Origin: Pseudomonadota bacterium
Lineage (GTDB): Bacteria > Pseudomonadota > Gammaproteobacteria > Burkholderiales > Burkholderiaceae_D
Length of the DNA stretch: 6,633 bases
Assembly (NCBI GenBank): GCA_023435945.1
Contig: JAEZLB010000383.1
Location: forward strand, 1-6,633
Direction: 5' to 3'
A program made the translations under genes and the position numbers. Positions 1 through 5,708 of the stretch are shown piece by piece. Positions within the stretch are counted from its first letter, which is position 1. Each line of letters opens with the position of its first letter. Under the pieces are notes generated by a model. That model made no database searches. It worked only from the letters and a program-made list of their open reading frames with translations, and was not told the origin of the DNA.

Positions 1-402
1 GGTCCAGCTGGGTTGATACATGAACAGGGCTTCCAGGGTCTGCCAGTACTTACCCTGCTTGCGGGACGCCTCCAGCACTTTCACAAAATCATCCGAGCCG
101 CGATGAAAAGGGGCATAACGTACCGTCAGGCGAATATCGTCCGGATAGGCCGCCATCAACTCCTTCACGAAGGGGTAAAAAGCACGGCAACCTTCACAGG
201 CGGGATCCAGAAACTCCACGATGTGTACCGGTGCATTCGCCGGCCCTAGCGAGGGAGAATGAAAACGAACAAGCGCTTGCTGATTCTGCGTCACGGTCTG
301 CGCCACTTGCTCGCTCTGATGGTTGTTATACATACGCATGCCAAAGAAAAATGCCAGGCCCAACAACAGCAGGGCAGCAAGGAAGATCGTCTTTTGTTTC
401 AT
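1..402 (-). CDS. Membrane-anchored DsbA-family thiol:disulfide oxidoreductase (partial)
   Basis: Only the first 134 residues are present; the 3' end lies beyond the left edge. Residues 5-21 form one hydrophobic helix after a short Lys-containing N-terminus, which fits an uncleaved anchor or a signal peptide placing the rest in the periplasm. A thioredoxin-like domain starts near residue 56 (NAPVHIVEFLDPACEGC), with the redox motif C69-E-G-C72 at the start of its first helix, followed by a DsbA-like stretch (VRYAPFH at 94-100). The family oxidises or isomerises cysteines in exported proteins. The start ATG (402-400) overlaps the TGA of the DsbB-like gene as ATGA, so translation is probably coupled and the two products are likely redox partners, as with BdbD/BdbC. 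A role as a general DsbA or a dedicated oxidase cannot be told from this fragment. Confidence 0.85.
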   Translation of the reverse strand, partial: MKQKTIFLAALLLLGLAFFFGMRMYNNHQSEQVAQTVTQNQQALVRFHSPSLGPANAPVHIVEFLDPACEGCRAFYPFVKELMAAYPDDIRLTVRYAPFHRGSDDFVKVLEASRKQGKYWQTLEALFMYQPSWT

Positions 403-872
403 TTCGAAGCCTTAAAGTAAGCAACAATCATGAATACCGCTATCGCAAGAAATGCTGCGACCGATAACAGGGGAATAGTCAGAAAACCGAACCACTCAAC
501 TGCCACCTGAGAACAGGGCACTCCTTCAGTGCAGGGAGTGATGGATTCGGAAACCACACCATATTGCACTAGCATCTGAAATACCGCGATGCCCAATCCG
601 GTCAGGGTCAGCGGCAATGCATAGCGTAATACCTTGAGATCCAGCGGAAAGAGTCCCGCTCCCAATATCAACACCAGGGGAAACATGCAGATACGCTGAT
701 ACCAGCACAAGACGCAGGGGGTATAGCCCATGACTTCACCCAGAAACAGGGCGCCCAGCGTGGAAATCGCCGCAAGCAGCCAAGCAAGGAATAGCAGCAT
801 CCACACTGTGGAATCCGTGTGTACTTCGGAGATACGATAAGACGAAGCGGATTTGGTTTTCATATTCCTCAT
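399..872 (-). CDS. DsbB/BdbC-type disulfide bond formation protein
   Basis: A 157-residue inner-membrane protein with about four membrane segments (roughly 24-44, 62-80, 86-104, 128-152). It has two cysteine pairs: C53-V-L-C56 in TPCVLCWYQR, the classic DsbB/BdbC first-loop motif, and C114/C120 in the second periplasmic loop (CTEGVPC). DsbB proteins reoxidise a DsbA partner and pass electrons to quinone. The short gap between the second pair is closer to BdbC than to E. coli DsbB. It is the first gene of a two-gene operon and its TGA overlaps the ATG of the DsbA-like gene. Two starts are possible: ATG at 872-870, preceded by GGGTGGAG only 2 bases away, or ATG at 863-861, preceded by AGGA. Family membership is clear; the exact start is not. 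Confidence 0.9.
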   Translation of the reverse strand: MRNMKTKSASSYRISEVHTDSTVWMLLFLAWLLAAISTLGALFLGEVMGYTPCVLCWYQRICMFPLVLILGAGLFPLDLKVLRYALPLTLTGLGIAVFQMLVQYGVVSESITPCTEGVPCSQVAVEWFGFLTIPLLSVAAFLAIAVFMIVAYFKASK

Positions 873-1281
873 AACTCCACCCTTAACGCAGGAGTCGGTT
901 GCGGCGCGCTATGGCAAGGGAAGCAGCATGAACATTTTCAAAAAATAAGTGATGCATCGCAGAGATGCCAGGGAGGAAGATAATCGATCTTCCTCGAAAA
1001 ACAAATTGCAATATTGAAACGATACGTAATGGCGAAGATGCTCAGAGCCACCCCACGGGGGATTATCCTTATTTTGTTCTGCTCCTTCCTCTCCCGATAG
1101 GGTTCACTGCTCCAGAAATATTCGCTCCGGCAATGATTGAATATCAATGCCTATAGCCCGGCTGAAGGCATGATGACCTTATCGTTGTTATCGGGATATT
1201 AGCCGCTTGCGCAGCCCTTATAAAATCATTCGCCAAAAAAATTCTGCCTCTACGTTTCTACACAGGAAGAATGAGTAGCTC
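873..1281. other. Divergent intergenic region between the dsb-like operon and the EEP gene
   Basis: About 410 bases with no convincing gene; the short ORFs here have no recognisable product or good ribosome binding site. It must hold the promoters for both flanking units. I see a TATAAA (1219-1224) on the plus strand but no good -35 partner at the right distance, and a TTGAAA on the minus strand (about 937-942) without a good -10. The only strong structure is the 9-bp hairpin at 973-995. At its right end an AGGAAG (1264-1269) serves either the EEP start or a short ORF at 1271. Confidence 0.6.
973..995. repeat. Perfect 9-bp inverted repeat (hairpin)
   Basis: GAGGAAGAT (973-981) and ATCTTCCTC (987-995) are perfect reverse complements around a 5-base loop. 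It is not followed by a T run on either strand, so it does not look like a simple intrinsic terminator. It sits about 100 bases upstream of the dsb-like operon and about 290 bases upstream of the EEP gene. It could be an operator or part of a leader RNA; function is unknown. Confidence 0.6.
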
Positions 1282-1309
1282 ATGCTTTTCACCGTACTTC
1301 TCCTACTGA
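1271..1309 (+). CDS. Possible 12-residue leader ORF overlapping the EEP start
   Basis: ATG at 1271 opens a 12-codon frame (MSSSCFSPYFSY) that ends in TGA at 1307-1309, out of frame with the EEP gene starting at 1282. The Shine-Dalgarno-like AGGAAG (1264-1269) is very close to this ATG (AGGA ends 3 bases before it) and rather far from 1282 (about 12 bases). Thus initiation could be split between the two. It may be a chance frame; no coding signal beyond its position supports it. Confidence 0.2.
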   Translation: MSSSCFSPYFSY

Positions 1310-2334
1310 GCTGCCTGCTTGTCTTGCTCACGCTACTGCCGCTCTCCCGTTCGGAGAAGTGGTGGGTACGAGGATGCGATTTTCCTCGCCTGCAATTTTT
1401 TACAGCAGGATTATTGCTCGCAATTGCGGAACTGTTCCTGCTGGATCGGAGCCAGCCAATGAGCTGGATACTGGTTGCAACCGTTGCTGCCTGCATGGTG
1501 TGGCAGGCATGGTGGATAGGGCCCTATACCTTTCTGCACCGGAAAGAAGTGCAAGCGGCCGCGCATCCTGGACAAGATCACAGGATTCGCATCATGATCG
1601 CCAATGTATTGATGACGAACCGGAACGCACCGAAGCTTCTGGAGATCATCGCCGCTGCAAATCCGGATGTACTGGTGACACTGGAAACCAACCGCTGGTG
1701 GGAAACACAACTGGCCGTGCTGGAACCAGCCTATCCTCATACACTGAAATGCCCGCTGGATAACAAGTATGGGATGCACCTTTACTCACGCCTGGCGTTA
1801 ACGGATGCGCAGGTGCGCTTCCTGATCGAACCCGATCACCCCTCCATGCATGCACTGGTATCCCTTCGATCCGGACAACGCATACGCTTGCATTGCCTGC
1901 ACCCCGCACCCCCCAGTCCTACCGAGAATGATTCTTCCATGGAACGCGATGCCGAACTCATCGTGGTTGGCAAGCAGGTTGCCAAGGCTTCACTGCCCGT
2001 GCTGGTAACGGGCGACCTGAATGATGTGGCCTGGTCAGCTACCACCCGCCTGTTCCGCAAGATCAGCGGTTTGCTCGATCCCCGCGTGGGAAGAGGCATG
2101 TTTAACACCTTCCATGCTGGTTACTTCTTCCTGCGCTGGCCACTGGACCATCTGTTCCATAGCCGGCATTTCACGCTGGGCACGATCCAGCGCCTGCCTC
2201 ACTTCGGCTCCGATCACTTCCCGATTCTGGTTGAGCTGGCACTGGAGCCGGAACGTAGCACACAGCAGCAAGGCTTGCATGCCAACCGGGAGGAGCAGGC
2301 GTGGGCTGACGAGAAAGTGACACAGCAGACATGA
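1282..2334 (+). CDS. Membrane-anchored endonuclease/exonuclease/phosphatase (EEP) family protein
   Basis: A 350-residue protein. The first 80 residues hold three hydrophobic helices (about 1-21, 38-54, 61-80), then a catalytic domain from about residue 101. The domain shows the EEP motif series: Asn108 in MIANVLM, metal-binding Glu135 in VTLETN, His207 in LHP, GDLND at 244-248, a WPLDH at 286-290 and the terminal SDHFP at 310-314. The fold cleaves phosphodiester or phosphomonoester bonds with Mg2+; the substrate here is unknown, and related membrane-tethered forms are usually annotated only by the domain. The start is fixed by an in-frame TAG at 1276-1278 just upstream of ATG 1282. The spacing to AGGAAG is long and a short ORF overlaps the start. 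The gene ends 35 bases before a strong terminator and appears monocistronic. Confidence 0.88.
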   Translation: MLFTVLLLLSCLLVLLTLLPLSRSEKWWVRGCDFPRLQFFTAGLLLAIAELFLLDRSQPMSWILVATVAACMVWQAWWIGPYTFLHRKEVQAAAHPGQDHRIRIMIANVLMTNRNAPKLLEIIAAANPDVLVTLETNRWWETQLAVLEPAYPHTLKCPLDNKYGMHLYSRLALTDAQVRFLIEPDHPSMHALVSLRSGQRIRLHCLHPAPPSPTENDSSMERDAELIVVGKQVAKASLPVLVTGDLNDVAWSATTRLFRKISGLLDPRVGRGMFNTFHAGYFFLRWPLDHLFHSRHFTLGTIQRLPHFGSDHFPILVELALEPERSTQQQGLHANREEQAWADEKVTQQT

Positions 2335-2368
2335 ATAAGCCGGGCGAGACCGTATCGTACTCAACGAA

Positions 2369-2397
2369 AAAAGCCGGGGAGTGAATCCCCGGCTTTT
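2369..2397. terminator. Bidirectional intrinsic terminator
   Basis: A perfect 12-bp stem, AAAAGCCGGGGA (2369-2380) with TCCCCGGCTTTT (2386-2397), around a GTGAA loop. The plus strand ends in TTTT and the minus strand reads into TTTTTT (complement of 2367-2372), so it can stop transcription both ways. It lies between the convergent EEP gene (stop 2334) and TerC gene (stop 2430) and most likely serves both. Confidence 0.93.
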
Positions 2398-2429
2398 CCT
2401 ATCACGACGGCCTCAACGCATCAGGATGA

Positions 2430-3128
2430 TCAGGAAGAAGCGATGTCTTGCAGCGGCGTAGCTGCCTTGCGCTTGTTGCGCAGGTAACCGGCACCCAGCA
2501 CGCCACCAATCACCACCACGTAGACGATCCAGGACACTGCCCCTCCCTCTACATAGGGCTTGACCAGGGGTTCGTTCAGCATCATCTTGGATGCGGTCCA
2601 TGCCAGCACGCCGGCACCGATGTACATCACGGCAGGATAACGATCCACCAGCTTGATCACCAGGGTGCTGCCCCAGATAACGATGGGAATGGAGATCAGC
2701 AGACCCAGCACGACAAGCAGGAAGCTACCGTGTGCAGCACCGGCCACTGCCAGCACGTTATCGACACCCATCACTGCATCGGCAATGATGATGGTCTTCA
2801 TCGCGCCCCAGAAAGTCTCGCTGGCCTGCATATTGCCATGAGCATCTTCTTCGCCCGAATTAAGCAGCTTGTAAGCGATGAAGACGAGTATGGCACCGCC
2901 GATACCCATCAGACCCGGTATCTTGAGCAGCCACACGACGCCCATGGTCATGATGGTACGTATGCCAATAGCGCCGAAGGTACCCCAGAAAATGGCTTTC
3001 TTCTGAATTGCCGGAGGAAGCTTGCGGGCAGCCATGCCAATCACGAGGGCATTGTCGCCAGCCAGGATGAGGTCGATGATGATGATGGCCAGTAAGGCCG
3101 AAAAGAACTCTGCGGAGAAAAGCTCCAT
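2430..3128 (-). CDS. TerC family membrane protein, YjbE type (likely Mn2+ transporter)
   Basis: A 232-residue protein with about seven hydrophobic segments covering most of its length. The two family signature repeats are present: DLILAGDNALVIG (19-31) and DAVMGVDNVLAVAG (117-130), whose Asp19, Asp25, Asp117, Asp123 and Asn residues sit inside membrane helices and are thought to bind a metal. A charged loop (SGEEDAHGN, 91-99) separates the two halves and the C-terminus is basic then polar. TerC/Alx/YjbE proteins move Mn2+ across the inner membrane or help metallate exported proteins. The start ATG (3128-3126) has AGGAG at 3143-3139, 10 bases upstream. The leader carries a yybP-ykoY riboswitch, which strongly supports a manganese role. 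Which direction it transports is inferred from relatives only. Confidence 0.92.
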   Translation of the reverse strand: MELFSAEFFSALLAIIIIDLILAGDNALVIGMAARKLPPAIQKKAIFWGTFGAIGIRTIMTMGVVWLLKIPGLMGIGGAILVFIAYKLLNSGEEDAHGNMQASETFWGAMKTIIIADAVMGVDNVLAVAGAAHGSFLLVVLGLLISIPIVIWGSTLVIKLVDRYPAVMYIGAGVLAWTASKMMLNEPLVKPYVEGGAVSWIVYVVVIGGVLGAGYLRNKRKAATPLQDIASS

Positions 3129-3159
3129 AAGTAAGTTGCTCCTTCAATGGACTTATCCG

Positions 3160-3176
3160 TGGGCGTAAAACGCCCA
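3160..3176 (-). promoter_or_regulatory. Leader hairpin between riboswitch and ribosome binding site
   Basis: On the minus strand TGGGCGT and ACGCCCA form a perfect 7-bp stem around a TTT loop, 14 bases before the GAAGGAG ribosome binding site (3145-3139) of the TerC gene. No T run follows it, so it is not an obvious terminator. It most likely belongs to the riboswitch expression platform, bringing aptamer and ribosome binding site close together. Confidence 0.55.
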
Positions 3177-3198
3177 GGACTAGCCAGGTTTATAAAAA

Positions 3199-3304
3199 AC
3201 CCAGCGAAGGTCTTGCTCGCAACTTAGTTGCCCAGTGGCCGGAGAAATATCTCATTCTCGTATTGACGACCACTTGGTAAGAGAGCTACTCCCCTATCGC
3301 AGGT
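3199..3304 (-). ncRNA. yybP-ykoY (manganese) riboswitch
   Basis: Read on the minus strand, the leader of the TerC gene contains the two hallmark conserved loops of this class: GGGGAGTAG (3294-3286) just after the 5' side of P1, and GACCTTCGC (3212-3204) running into the 3' side of P1. P1 can form from ACCTGCGA (3304-3297) and TCGCTGGGT (3207-3199) with one mismatch. Between them lie short helices, including GCAAC/GTTGC. The class binds Mn2+ and usually raises expression of Mn2+ exporters and TerC-type genes, which is exactly the gene downstream. P1 is followed directly by six T residues, so a transcriptional effect cannot be excluded. Boundaries are approximate. Confidence 0.88.
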
Positions 3305-3329
3305 AGAGTAAGTAAAGCTTCAATACGTG

Positions 3330-3345
3330 CCGGTCTGATGACCGG
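3330..3345 (-). repeat. 6-bp hairpin near the predicted 5' end of the TerC leader
   Basis: CCGGTC (3330-3335) and GACCGG (3340-3345) are perfect complements around a 4-base loop. If the promoter at 3364-3393 is right, the hairpin lies about 10 bases from the RNA 5' end, where it could stabilise the leader. On the plus strand it is followed by AGTTTT, so a weak plus-strand terminator is an alternative reading. Confidence 0.45.
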
Positions 3346-3363
3346 AGTTTTCGAAGCGGATGC

Positions 3364-3393
3364 ATTGTATAACGAATTTCAGAAAAAAGTCAG
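3364..3393 (-). promoter_or_regulatory. Probable sigma-70 promoter for the TerC gene
   Basis: On the minus strand CTGACT (3393-3388) and TACAAT (3369-3364) are separated by 18 bases; the -10 matches consensus at five of six positions and the -35 at four. The predicted RNA start is about 3356, giving a leader of roughly 230 bases that contains the whole riboswitch. The position fits, but no experimental support can be seen. Confidence 0.5.
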
Positions 3394-3620
3394 CACCTCC
3401 TGAAAAGACAGGCATGAAGTTGATCAATGAAAAGTATCCAGGCAAATATTCATAACCTACCTGGGCTGCTATAGGACGCAGAGGAGGATACTGTCCTGCG
3501 GGCATGGTGCTACGGATACATTTTCCCAGCCTGTCATCCAAACCATGTGTGCTGATACGTTTCCATGCCTATAGATCATGTTGTCCTAGGTTATTACCCG
3601 AGACCATCCTGCATTACTGC

Positions 3621-4478
3621 TCTCGCCTGATCCTGCTTGCTGCGATAAGTCCGGGTTCCTTCGTCACGGCTGCCTCCCTGCTTCAATGACATGGGGCGAA
3701 AGCGATCACCAGCGGCCCCGGCGAAAAGGGGCCGTGGCAATAGAACGATTCGCGCTATCGTTATGTGGATGATCCTTCTGCAGTCATCGATGAGCAGGGA
3801 GACGCATCGGTGGCATGGGCTGACCCGTCACACAAGCGCGCACTCTATCAACGCTACTCCCCTGATGACCAGCCGCAACTGCAGCAAGCTGTGGATGTGT
3901 CGCGTCAGCCAGCCACCTTTTCCTGGCTGCCCGCATCGCGCTTGCACCGGACACCCCGGATACGGTTTATGTGATGGGGCAGGACATCATTTTCTCCGGC
4001 GGCTTGCATGGAGGAGAGACTCTGTTTGCGCGCTCCAGCGACAACAGCAACCGTTGCTCTCCTCCTCTCAACCTCTCCCGCTCCACAGGCGGCGATGGCA
4101 AAGGCAGGATCAATGTGAAAGTCTGGGATAACGGCAGCCTGGAGCTGCTAGCCGGTCCCAGGGACAGGCTCTATGCCGCCTGAAGTGCGCGTTACCCTTC
4201 GCTGGGCACGGATGCCGCGGGCAGGGTGTATGTCAGCGATGAACAGTATCCCGCCCCCCGAGGAAAACCCGCGCGACCTGGACATAAGCGTGTCGCTCGA
4301 CGACGGAAAAACATTTACCTCACCGGCAGTCGTGCCTGATAGCATCGACAGGGAAGGAGGAAGCAATGGCGGCCACCAGAGGCAATTGATGAGGAAGCTG
4401 CCTGTCAACTCGCAAGGCCAGGTGGTCGTCGGCAACAGCAGTCGCGTATGGCTGATGCGCGCAGAAGCGCGGGATTAG
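3621..4478 (+). pseudogene. Decayed sialidase/BNR-repeat-like gene
   Basis: Pieces of one protein appear in order on the plus strand but in different frames. Piece 1 (to about 3925) reads RYRYVDDPSAVIDEQG and PATFSWLP, with in-frame stops at 3687-3689 (TGA) and 3741-3743 (TAG). Piece 2 (about 3920-4180) shifts frame and reads IALAPDTPDTVYVMGQDI, GGDGKGRIN and WDNGSLELLAGP, ending in TGA at 4181-4183. The same frame resumes with RYPSLGTDAAGRVYV, then shifts near a C6 run (about 4250-4256) to DLDISVSLDDGKTF, LMRKLPVNSQGQVVV and WLMRAEARD, stop 4478. The Asp-x-Gly-x-T-F blocks recall BNR/sialidase-type beta-propeller proteins. Compared with such proteins as I remember them, the middle (over 100 residues) is missing at about 4181. 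A hydrophobic stretch encoded at 3621-3686 may be the old signal peptide. The 5' end is uncertain. Confidence 0.65.
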
Positions 4479-4502
4479 CAGGCAAGTGCCGATAGAGGTA
4501 AC

Positions 4503-4586
4503 ATGATTGGCTTCTTACGAGTGGCGATATGCGCCTTTGATGTCCTGCTGCGATGCTTAATCCGAAATCCTCTCTCTCGGCATTGA
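4503..4586 (+). CDS. Possible 27-residue ORF overlapping the MOSC gene start
   Basis: ATG at 4503 follows GAGGTAAC, a fair ribosome binding site, and opens a 27-codon frame (begins MIGFLRVAICAFDVLLRC) that is hydrophobic and ends in TGA at 4584-4586. That stop shares its A with an ATG at 4586-4588, which is codon 12 of the MOSC frame. The arrangement resembles a translationally coupled leader. Nothing in the peptide is recognisable, and it may be chance. Confidence 0.25.
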   Translation: MIGFLRVAICAFDVLLRCLIRNPLSRH

Positions 4587-5107
4587 TGAATGCTCCGGTA
4601 CAACCGGGACGCGTGTCATGGATAGGCATACGACCGCAGCGTGCCGCTCCCCTCATCACACCGGAAGCGGTGATGGCCGAAGCGGGAAAGGGCCTGGCAG
4701 GCGACCGTTACAAGACCACGTCGAATGGTGCACGCCAGGTGACGCTGATCGATGCAGCGGCGCTGGATGCCGTGGCAGCGTACCTGCGCTGCAAGAAGGT
4801 GGATCCGGCTCTGGCACGCCGCAACATCGTCGTGCAAGGCATCAATTTGCTGGCATTGAAGAACAAGCGCTTCCGTGTCGGGAAAGCCGTTCTGGAATAT
4901 TCCGGTGAATGCCACCCCTGCTCGCGCATGGAAACCAACCTGGGTCCCGGTGGCTACAACGCCATGCGCGGCCATGGCGGCATCACGGCACGCGTCGTGG
5001 AAAGCGGAGAGATTGCGCTGGGAGACGAAGTCCAGGTCTTAACCAACACCACTGAAAACGGCAGCCCGCGCCAGGGAAATCTGTTCCCTGACGCTGGTTC
5101 CCGTTGA
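4553..5107 (+). CDS. MOSC domain-containing protein
   Basis: A 184-residue single-domain protein. The MOSC signature is clear: GRVSWIGIRP (19-28), GLAGDRY (47-53), RQVTLID (61-67), RRNIVVQGINLLAL (89-102), the conserved cysteine region GECHPCSRME (118-127) with Cys120 and Cys123, and GPGGYNAMRGHGGITARV (131-148). MOSC domains bind molybdenum cofactor or handle sulfur through the conserved Cys; stand-alone forms like this have no firmly known substrate. The first ATG (4553) has no visible ribosome binding site, and homology begins near residue 13, so the ATG at 4586 is an equally good or better start and would give 173 residues. It is cytoplasmic by lack of any signal. It ends 6 bases from the stop of the convergent minus-strand gene. 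Confidence 0.9.
   Translation: MLNPKSSLSALMNAPVQPGRVSWIGIRPQRAAPLITPEAVMAEAGKGLAGDRYKTTSNGARQVTLIDAAALDAVAAYLRCKKVDPALARRNIVVQGINLLALKNKRFRVGKAVLEYSGECHPCSRMETNLGPGGYNAMRGHGGITARVVESGEIALGDEVQVLTNTTENGSPRQGNLFPDAGSR
5072..5090. repeat. 7-bp hairpin at the convergent gene ends
   Basis: CAGGGAA (5072-5078) and TTCCCTG (5084-5090) pair perfectly around ATCTG; a further GCG/CGC pairing follows after one mismatch. It lies in the last codons of the MOSC gene and just downstream of the stop of the minus-strand gene at 5114. No T run follows directly, so termination of either transcript here is only a possibility. Confidence 0.35.
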
Positions 5108-5113
5108 TGAGGT

Positions 5114-5455
5114 CTAATGCAGGAAATGCCGCTCCTGCGGCGGAGAGCTCCATTCCCATGCATCGTCTATCGGCGCGACCGCGGCCAACAATTCTTCGTA
5201 AGACATCGCATTGATCAGTTCCGTGGCAGACTCGATCGCTTCTGCCTTGGTGGGCGAGGTCACGAAGGAAATACCGCTGTCAGCATGCGTGACCGTCCAG
5301 GTATTGTTATCCAGCCCTATGGACTTGTGGAGAAGGAATGCATCCTTGAATTTCGTGGGCAGTATTTCAGCCGGCACGACCCAGACATTCTGGCCCTGAT
5401 CCACGAATTCATACTGAATGACATGCTCTGCGTTACTGCTCAGTAGTGTCGTCAT
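5114..5455 (-). CDS. Hypothetical 113-residue protein
   Basis: I do not recognise this protein. It is small, acidic and has no signal peptide or membrane helix, so it is probably cytoplasmic. The first part alternates polar and aromatic residues as in beta strands (IQYEFVDQGQNVWVVP); the middle has a strand-like NTWTVTHADSGISFVTS followed by an amphipathic helix (TKAEAIESATELINAM), and the tail is rich in Trp, Pro and His. Coding is supported by a good ribosome binding site, AAGGA at 5467-5463, 7 bases before ATG 5455-5453, and by a length far above chance with sensible composition. It faces the MOSC gene end to end (6-base gap) and appears monocistronic. Confidence 0.75.
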   Translation of the reverse strand: MTTLLSSNAEHVIQYEFVDQGQNVWVVPAEILPTKFKDAFLLHKSIGLDNNTWTVTHADSGISFVTSPTKAEAIESATELINAMSYEELLAAVAPIDDAWEWSSPPQERHFLH

Positions 5456-5496
5456 CGTCGTTTCCTTAGATAGAGCCTGTTCATCAGCAATCCCGT

Positions 5497-5525
5497 GTTA
5501 TCAGCTTCTACGATTTTGATGATAA
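5497..5525 (-). promoter_or_regulatory. Possible promoter of the 113-residue protein gene
   Basis: On the minus strand TTATCA (5525-5520) and GATAAC (5502-5497) are 17 bases apart, each matching the sigma-70 consensus at four of six positions. RNA would start near 5490, leaving a short leader of about 35 bases. The match is weak; position is its main support. Confidence 0.3.
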
Positions 5526-5694
5526 GGATGATGATCCATCATAAAGGCCCGGAAGGGATTTGCGCCTGGACCACGGTCATGTGGGCAGGCACACCTCCGG
5601 ACATGACTGGCATCCCTTGTCACTGAAGCTGCCGGACCTGATTCTGTTAACGGCAACCACACGGCCAAATTTAGGGCCGGCATTTCCACTTTGC

Positions 5695-5708
5695 CCTTTC
5701 CGGAAAGG
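5695..5708. repeat. 14-base perfect palindrome
   Basis: CCTTTCCGGAAAGG is its own reverse complement. It lies about 180 bases upstream of the MBL-fold gene and 240 bases from the divergent minus-strand start. It could be an operator for a dimeric regulator, but no second copy is seen in the window. Confidence 0.4.

Noticed and set aside
965..1156. A 63-codon plus-strand ORF and an overlapping 69-codon minus-strand ORF in the dsb/EEP intergenic region
   Set aside because: No ribosome binding site, no recognisable sequence and composition typical of non-coding DNA.
2448..3095. A 215-codon plus-strand ORF opposite the TerC gene
   Set aside because: His/Asp/Gln-rich antisense shadow of a clearly recognised membrane protein gene; low-complexity composition reflects the complement of hydrophobic codons.
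3320..3541. A 73-codon minus-strand ORF upstream of the riboswitch
   Set aside because: It covers the predicted promoter and leader start of the TerC gene and has no ribosome binding site or recognisable product.
3691..4131. A 146-codon Arg/Cys-rich ORF in the decayed sialidase-like region
   Set aside because: Its frame gives no family pattern, while the other two frames give ordered sialidase-like fragments across the same bases.
5119..5138. GCAGGA/TCCTGC hairpin at the end of the 113-residue protein gene as a terminator
   Set aside because: It lies inside the coding frame and has no T run on either side.
5501..5689. A 62-codon minus-strand ORF with a short His-rich end (MMDHHPYHQNRRS)
   Set aside because: No ribosome binding site before either Met and no coding signal; it overlaps inverted repeats and a possible promoter.
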